The notes under the pieces were generated by a model. It searched no databases. It saw only the letters and a program-made list of their open reading frames with translations, and was not told where the DNA came from. 64,000 bases of DNA. Source: Amycolatopsis thermophila (GTDB lineage: Bacteria; Actinomycetota; Actinomycetes; Mycobacteriales; Pseudonocardiaceae). Positions 59,716-64,000 of the stretch are shown in pieces. The first letter of the stretch is position 1; every line of letters starts with the position of its first letter. The stretch is from NCBI RefSeq assembly GCF_030814215.1, contig NZ_JAUSUT010000001.1:3968001-4032000 (forward strand), given 5' to 3'. Made by a program: the position numbers and the translations under genes.

Positions 59716-60670
59716 TGTATGAGGTCGTGACGTTGGTGATGCCGGTGTGGGGCTTGGATGCCGGTTGCCGGTTGCAGTGTGGCCGATGGTAGTTGTCGCT
59801 GGTCCAGACGTGGACGTAGAGGAACTCTTCGGCCAGGATCCAGTTGTAGCGCTCGATTGTGCCGTTGTGCCGTTGTGGCGTGGGGTGTAGGGCGTGATCC
59901 GCTGGTGGCGGGCGTCGCGGAGCATGGTGGCGAAGTCGCGGGCGCGGTAGCAGGCGCCGTTGTCGGTGACCACGCGGTGGATGTGGGTGATGCCGTGGCG
60001 GGCGAAGAACGCCCGCGCGCGGTGGACGAACCCGATCGCCGTGCGGGCTTTCTCGTCGGGCAGGGCTTCGGTGTAGGCCAGGCGTGAGTAGCCGTCGATG
60101 GCGGAGTGCAGGTAGGTGTAGCGGGGCCGCTGGCCTCGGGTTTTGACGCGGGCGACCTGCCGGTCCTGGTCGCTGCCTTTGCCGTGGACGCGCCAGGCGC
60201 CGCCGTCGGGGATTTGGCCGGTCTTTTTTCACATCGAGGTGGACCATGTGACCGGGCCGGCGGGCGATGATGCGCCGCGGGGCCCGATTGGTGGGGTCGA
60301 GGAACCGGCGCCGGTTGAGACCGAGTTGCAGTAGGTGGTGGCCGACGGTGCGAACCGAGATGGTGATGCCATCGGCGGTGAGTCAGGTGGCGATGCGAGG
60401 GCGGAGTATTTCCACTTTCGGCGCAGCTGCTCGATCCGGGTTACCACCTCGGCTGGGGTGGCGGTGGGCTGGGCGTGCGGGACGCTGGGCCGGTCGAGCA
60501 GACCCGGCCTGGCCGTAGCGGCGCCAGCGGTTGACCCGCTTGGACGCGCACTGGCGGGAAATGCCCATCTCCGCGGTGTTGCGGGCGATCGGGCGGGTCT
60601 GGCACCGCGCGACGAGCCGGCCCCCTGTCTCAGACCCCCTCAGCCGACACCATCGTCATGACCCGCAACA
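59716..60670 (-). mobile_element. Complete but inactivated IS481-family insertion sequence
   Basis: A 955-bp element with 21-bp imperfect terminal inverted repeats (left beginning TGTATGAGGTCGTGACGTTGG, right TGTTGCGGGTCATGACGATGG on the minus strand; 15 of 21 match) and the target duplication GCTAGG (59710-59715 and 60671-60676). The transposase on the minus strand is split: MGISRQCASKRVNRW, then VTRIEQLRRKWKYSAL, LTADGITIS, HMVHLDVKK, YTYLHSAIDGYSRLAYTEALP, VVTDNGACYRARDFATMLRD and IERYNWILAEEFLY lie in different frames. All three DDE residues are still visible, but several frameshifts and one stop are present. Confidence 0.87.
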
Positions 60671-60671
60671 G

Positions 60672-61229
60672 CTAGGTGTGCTCGGAGACCAGCACCGCGC
60701 GGGTGCCGGGTTCGAGCGCCTGGAAGATGTGCTCGACGTCGCCGGGGTAGGCGATGTAGTCGCCCGGGGCGAGTTCGACCGGCTCGCCGGCCAGGCCGAC
60801 CAGGGCGCGTCCGGCGCTGAGCACGACGTGTTCGACCACGCCGGGCATGTGCGGGTCGGAGCGGCGCGGCTCGCCGGGCTCGGCGGCGATCCGGAACAGG
60901 TCGCGGCGCGCGTTCGGCGGGCACGACGCCACCAGCGTCGCCACGTAGTCGGAGCGTTCCGAGTAGAACGTGGGCCCCTCGTCGGCCCGGATGACCTGCA
61001 CCTGCGGCCGCCGCGGCTCGACGAGCCGGGCGAACGGCACGTCGAGCACCACGCTCAGCGCCCAGAGCGTCTCCACGCTCGGGTTGCCGCTGCCCGCCTC
61101 CAACTGGGACAGGGTCGACTTGGCGATACCCGCGCGCTTGGCGACCTCGCTGAGCGACAGCCCGGTGCGGGCGCGTTCCCGCCGCAGGGAAGCCGCGATG
61201 ACGTCCAACGGTGCACCGCGATCGGCCAT
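60672..61229 (-). CDS. XRE-family regulator with cupin domain
   Basis: A 185-residue protein with an N-terminal Cro/CI helix-turn-helix (GLSLSEVAKRAGIAKSTLSQLEAGSGNPSVETLWALSVVLDVP) and a C-terminal cupin barrel (GVVEHVVLSAGRALVG, then LAPGDYIAYPGDVEHIFQAL). The cupin probably binds the effector. ATG 61229 has GGAG upstream. The gene is divergent from AzlCD and likely regulates it. Its stop codon lies inside the IS481 target duplication, but the frame is intact. Confidence 0.87.
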   Translation of the reverse strand: MADRGAPLDVIAASLRRERARTGLSLSEVAKRAGIAKSTLSQLEAGSGNPSVETLWALSVVLDVPFARLVEPRRPQVQVIRADEGPTFYSERSDYVATLVASCPPNARRDLFRIAAEPGEPRRSDPHMPGVVEHVVLSAGRALVGLAGEPVELAPGDYIAYPGDVEHIFQALEPGTRAVLVSEHT

Positions 61230-61251
61230 GTGTTCGCTCCATAAGTCCAGT

Positions 61252-61269
61252 CGTTCGGATTGACGAACG
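61252..61269. promoter_or_regulatory. Candidate XRE operator and azlC -35
   Basis: CGTTCG and CGAACG form a dyad around GATTGA, overlapping TTGACG (61260-61265). CAGTAT (61284-61289) lies 18 bp downstream as a plausible -10 for azlC. Further CGTTC half-sites follow. A regulator bound here would block azlC transcription. Confidence 0.55.
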
Positions 61270-61297
61270 GTTCGCCCGTCGTTCAGTATAAGAGGCG

Positions 61298-61960
61298 ATG
61301 CGTACGATCTACCGAACACTCGACCGGCGCCTGATGCGCGACGTGGCGCTGGTGGCGCTCGCGGACGGCGTCGTCGGGGTCTCCTACGGCGCGATCAGCA
61401 CGGGGTCCGGGTTCGGACCGTGGCTGCCGGTGGTGTTGTCGCTGGTGGTCTTCGCCGGCGCCGCCCAGTTCCTGTTCGTCGGGCTGGTGGCGGCCGGGGG
61501 CAGCCCGTTCGCCGCGGCGGTCGCCGGATTGCTGATCAACAGCAGGCACCTGCCGTTCGGCATGGCGGTCGCGGACGTGCTCGGCGGTCGCGGGCGCGTG
61601 CTGGGCAGCCACCTGATGACCGACGAGAACGTCGCGTTCGCGATGGCGCAGGAGGACGCGGGGCGGCGGCGTACGGCGTACTGGGCGTGCGGCATCGGGA
61701 TCTTCGTGTGCTGGAACGTGGGTGCGCTGGCGGGGGCGTTCGCCGGCACCGTCATCGGCGACACGGACGCGTTCGGGCTCGACGCCGCGTTCCCGGCCGT
61801 GCTGCTCGCGCTGGTGCTGCCGTCGCTGGAGGACCGGTCGACGCGGCATGCCGCGCTGGCCGGCGCGGCGGTCGCGCTGGTGGTGACGCCGTTCCTGCCC
61901 GCCGGCCTGCCGGTGCTGCTCGCGCTGGCCGGGCTGCTCGTCCTGGTGGGGCGGCGATGA
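61298..61960 (+). CDS. azlC: AzlC-family branched-chain amino acid exporter, large subunit
   Basis: A 220-residue membrane protein with about six hydrophobic helices; motifs include GAISTGSGFGPWLPVVLSLVVFAGAAQFLF, LINSRHLPFGMAVADVL and HLMTDENVAFAM, typical of AzlC/BrnF. With the small AzlD subunit it exports branched-chain amino acids or methionine. The ATG at 61298 is followed by MRTIYRTLDR. azlD overlaps by 4 bp. Confidence 0.9.
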   Translation: MRTIYRTLDRRLMRDVALVALADGVVGVSYGAISTGSGFGPWLPVVLSLVVFAGAAQFLFVGLVAAGGSPFAAAVAGLLINSRHLPFGMAVADVLGGRGRVLGSHLMTDENVAFAMAQEDAGRRRTAYWACGIGIFVCWNVGALAGAFAGTVIGDTDAFGLDAAFPAVLLALVLPSLEDRSTRHAALAGAAVALVVTPFLPAGLPVLLALAGLLVLVGRR

Positions 61961-62274
61961 CGGTCCCGTTGCTGATCGCGATCGCGGTGCTGGCCGCGGG
62001 CACCTTCGCGTTCCGGTTCGCCGGCCCGCTGCTGCGCGCGAAGATCCGGGTGCCCGACCGGGTGCAGAAGCTGATGGGCATCGCGGCGGCGGTCCTGCTG
62101 ACGGCCGTCGTCGCGACCAACGCCCTGGCCGAGGGTCACTCCTTCGCCGGTTACGCGCGGCCCCTGGGGGTGGCCGTCGCGGGGGTGCTGGCGTGGCGGA
62201 AGGCGCCGTTCCTGGTGGTCGTCGTGTCGGCCGCGGCCGTCACCGCCCTCCTCCGGCTGGCCGGAGTGCCCTAA
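61957..62274 (+). CDS. azlD: AzlD-family exporter small subunit
   Basis: A 105-residue membrane protein with about four helices, opening LLIAIAVLAAGTFAFRFAGPLL, the typical AzlD start with a FAGP turn. ATG 61957 overlaps the azlC stop (ATGA), so the two subunits are made together. The TAA stop shares CTAA with the convergent LysR gene. Confidence 0.88.
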   Translation: MTVPLLIAIAVLAAGTFAFRFAGPLLRAKIRVPDRVQKLMGIAAAVLLTAVVATNALAEGHSFAGYARPLGVAVAGVLAWRKAPFLVVVVSAAAVTALLRLAGVP

Positions 62275-63140
62275 GAGCTGTGCAGGCGATTGGCCTCGGT
62301 GCGGATCGTGTCCGAGAGTGCCGCGGTCGGGCCGCGCGGGGTGGCCGAGCGGGTGGACAGCAGGAATTCCACTTCACCCGGGTCGGGGAGGTTCTGGCTC
62401 GGCGGGAGTTCCACCAGGCCGGCCGGGATGAGGCTGCGGGCGAAGACCACCACCCCCAGGCCGGCCAGCGCGGCGGCGCGCAGGCCGTTCAGGCTGCCGC
62501 TCGTGCACACGATCCGCCACGGTTTTCCGTTGCTCTGCAACGCTTCCAGCGCCCTGGCGCGGGTGATGCTCGGTGGCGGGTAGGCGATCAGCGGCACCGG
62601 TGCCTCGTCCTCCACCGCGAAACCCTCGCGGCCCACCCACACCAGCGGGTCCGTCCACAACGGACTGCCCGTCTCGTCGCCGGGACGGCGCTTGCCCAGC
62701 ACCAGGTCCAGCTCACCGGCGCGCAGCTTCTCGTACAGCACACCGGACAGGTCCACGGTCAGTTCCAGGTCGACCAGCGGGTGCGAACGCCGGAACTCGC
62801 GCAGGATCTCCGGCAGCGGCCCGACGACGAAGTCCTCCGAAGCGCCGAACCGCACCCGGCCACGCAGCTCCGGGCCGGTGAAGTACGCCAGCGCGCGTTC
62901 GATGTCCTCCAGGATCGTGCCGGCGAACCCGATCATCGCCTCGCCGTCCGGCGTCAGCTCGACCGAGTGCGTGTCACGCAGCAGCAGTTGCTGCGAGGTG
63001 AGTTCCTCGAGCTTGCGGACGTGCTGGCTGACCGTCGACTGCCGCAGCCCGAGCCGCTGCCCGGCCCGGGTGAAGCTGCGGGTCTCGGCCACCGTCAGGA
63101 AGGTGCGCAGCCACACGGGATCCAGCACCGCCACCTCCAT
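62271..63140 (-). CDS. LysR-family regulator
   Basis: A 289-residue LysR protein with helix-turn-helix FLTVAETRSFTRAGQRLGLRQSTVSQHVRKLEEL and a periplasmic-binding-type effector domain (GRVRFGASEDFVVGPLPEILREFRRSHPLVDLEL). It is divergent from an SBF-family transporter gene across 75 bp, so that gene is the likely target. The ATG at 63140 starts MEVAVLDPVWLRTFL. Confidence 0.9.
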   Translation of the reverse strand: MEVAVLDPVWLRTFLTVAETRSFTRAGQRLGLRQSTVSQHVRKLEELTSQQLLLRDTHSVELTPDGEAMIGFAGTILEDIERALAYFTGPELRGRVRFGASEDFVVGPLPEILREFRRSHPLVDLELTVDLSGVLYEKLRAGELDLVLGKRRPGDETGSPLWTDPLVWVGREGFAVEDEAPVPLIAYPPPSITRARALEALQSNGKPWRIVCTSGSLNGLRAAALAGLGVVVFARSLIPAGLVELPPSQNLPDPGEVEFLLSTRSATPRGPTAALSDTIRTEANRLHSS

Positions 63141-63215
63141 CGCGATCCGCGATAGCAGTTATGTTGCTCATCATACTTCACAATCGTCGAGGGCCGGCGG
63201 ACGATGGATTGCGTG

Positions 63216-64000
63216 ATGTCTCCCTTCGCGCTGCTGGCCAAGCTCCGGATCGACCCGTTCATCGTCGGCATCCTCGCCGCGGTCGGGGTCGCCTGCCTGG
63301 TACCGGCGCGCGGGCAGGGAGCCGAGGTCGCGGACTGGGTGACCACGATCGGCGTCGGCGCGCTCTTCTTCCTCTACGGCGCCCGCCTGTCCACCGCCGA
63401 AGCGATGGCCGGCCTCAAGCACTGGCGGCTGCACCTGGTGATCCTGGCGTCGACGTTCGTGCTGTTCCCGCTGCTCGGGCTGGCCTCGAAGCTGCTCGTG
63501 CCCGCCGTGCTCACCCCGGCGCTCGCGGCCGGTGTGATCTTCCTGTGCACGCTGCCCTCGACGGTGAACTCCTCGATCGCGTTCACCTCGATCGCCAAGG
63601 GCAACGTGGCCGCGGCGATCTGCGCCGCCTCGTTCTCCAGCCTGCTGGGGATCATCGTCACCCCGCTGCTGGTCGGCCTGCTGCTGCAGAGCACCGGTCA
63701 CGGGTTCTCGCTGGACGCCGTCACGTCGATCGTGCTGCAGCTGCTCGTGCCGTTCGTCGCCGGGCAGATCGCGCGGCGCTGGATCGGCGGATTCATCACG
63801 CGCCACAAGAAGATCCTCGGCCGCGCCGACCGCACGGTGATCCTGGCGGTGGTCTACACGGCCTTCAGCGAGGGCGTGGTCGCCGGGATCTGGCACCAGC
63901 TCACGCCGCTCGCGCTGGGCGGGCTCGTGGTGGTCAACCTCGCCCTGTTCTACGTCGTGTTCTGGATCCTCAAGCTCGTCACGCCGAAACTCGGCTTCGA
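63216..64000 (+). CDS. SBF-like (bile acid:sodium symporter family) transporter, cut by window end
   Basis: The first 261 codons of a membrane protein of the SBF-like group. Helices include VGILAAVGVACLVPARGQGA, WVTTIGVGALFFLYGARLS, LVILASTFVLFPLLGLASKLL and FLCTLPSTVNSSIAFTSIAKGN, the last being a recognisable family core with polar residues. The substrate is unknown. ATG 63216 follows ATGGAT by 6 nt; GTG 63213 is also possible. LysR lies divergently upstream. Confidence 0.83.
   Translation, partial: MSPFALLAKLRIDPFIVGILAAVGVACLVPARGQGAEVADWVTTIGVGALFFLYGARLSTAEAMAGLKHWRLHLVILASTFVLFPLLGLASKLLVPAVLTPALAAGVIFLCTLPSTVNSSIAFTSIAKGNVAAAICAASFSSLLGIIVTPLLVGLLLQSTGHGFSLDAVTSIVLQLLVPFVAGQIARRWIGGFITRHKKILGRADRTVILAVVYTAFSEGVVAGIWHQLTPLALGGLVVVNLALFYVVFWILKLVTPKLGF

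Overview
This window is ordinary chromosome of a high-GC actinomycete. The order hisD-hisC-hisB / hisH-hisA / hisF-hisI-trpE-trpC-trpB-trpA-lgt / gltB-gltD, followed by aroG, a pknL-like kinase with its Rv2175c-type partner and a polyprenyl synthase, is the conserved actinobacterial core neighbourhood. F420-dependent enzymes, a B12 riboswitch, a WS/DGAT acyltransferase and heavy GTG start usage point to Mycobacteriales/Pseudonocardiales. Protein style suggests Pseudonocardiaceae, for example Amycolatopsis, but this is inference.

Layout. 1-6400: the end of nadC, then a sensor kinase (270-1559) and a response regulator (5765-6400). They look like separated partners. Between them lie a domain-swapped RibD-like enzyme, a ROK regulator, a dead IS5-type transposase and a lone type VII secretion gene eccE; short remnants of an integrase-core transposase mark both sides of that insert. 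6430-9273: a MerR-GyrI regulator with a divergent SDR/SnoaL-like operon, and a nitrilase-family amidase. 9323-12493: hisD-hisC-hisB plus a small membrane protein, all joined by 4-bp overlaps. 12490-21301: an accessory stretch between hisB and hisH, with an MMPL exporter and its TetR repressor, a ~130-bp tandem repeat, a GNAT gene, a decayed kptA, a DUF2695 gene, a SoxR-type regulator divergent from a split transketolase, and a ~17-bp minisatellite. 21412-32458: hisH, hisA, hisF, hisI, trpE, a Trp-associated membrane protein, trpC, trpB and trpA, interleaved with F420/PPOX, ABC and DMT transporter genes and a TetR gene. 32533-40345: DUF3291 and MOSC genes, lgt, small membrane proteins, an IS481 remnant, an SDR/DapB-like pair under a KstR-like box, and a btuFCD B12 importer behind a cobalamin riboswitch. 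40652-46727: gltBD. 46838-53000: secreted trypsin-like protease, aldo/keto reductase with TetR, class II DAHP synthase, 2'-5' RNA ligase-like protein, WS/DGAT. 53149-64000: PASTA kinase, Rv2175c-like protein, LLM oxidoreductase, polyprenyl synthase, PIG-L deacetylase, VOC protein, AraC regulator, a complete but dead IS481 copy with target duplication, XRE-cupin regulator with AzlCD exporter, LysR regulator and a cut-off SBF-family transporter.

The metabolic theme is amino acid supply. GltBD makes glutamate, AroG and Trp enzymes make aromatic amino acids, and PriA-type HisA may serve both the His and Trp pathways because no trpF is seen here. A recurring feature is a -10-like hexamer 6-7 nt before the start codon, which predicts leaderless transcripts for many biosynthetic genes and decides several starts (aroG, pknL, hisA, the DMT transporter). 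Convergent pairs often share one CTAG as both stop codons.
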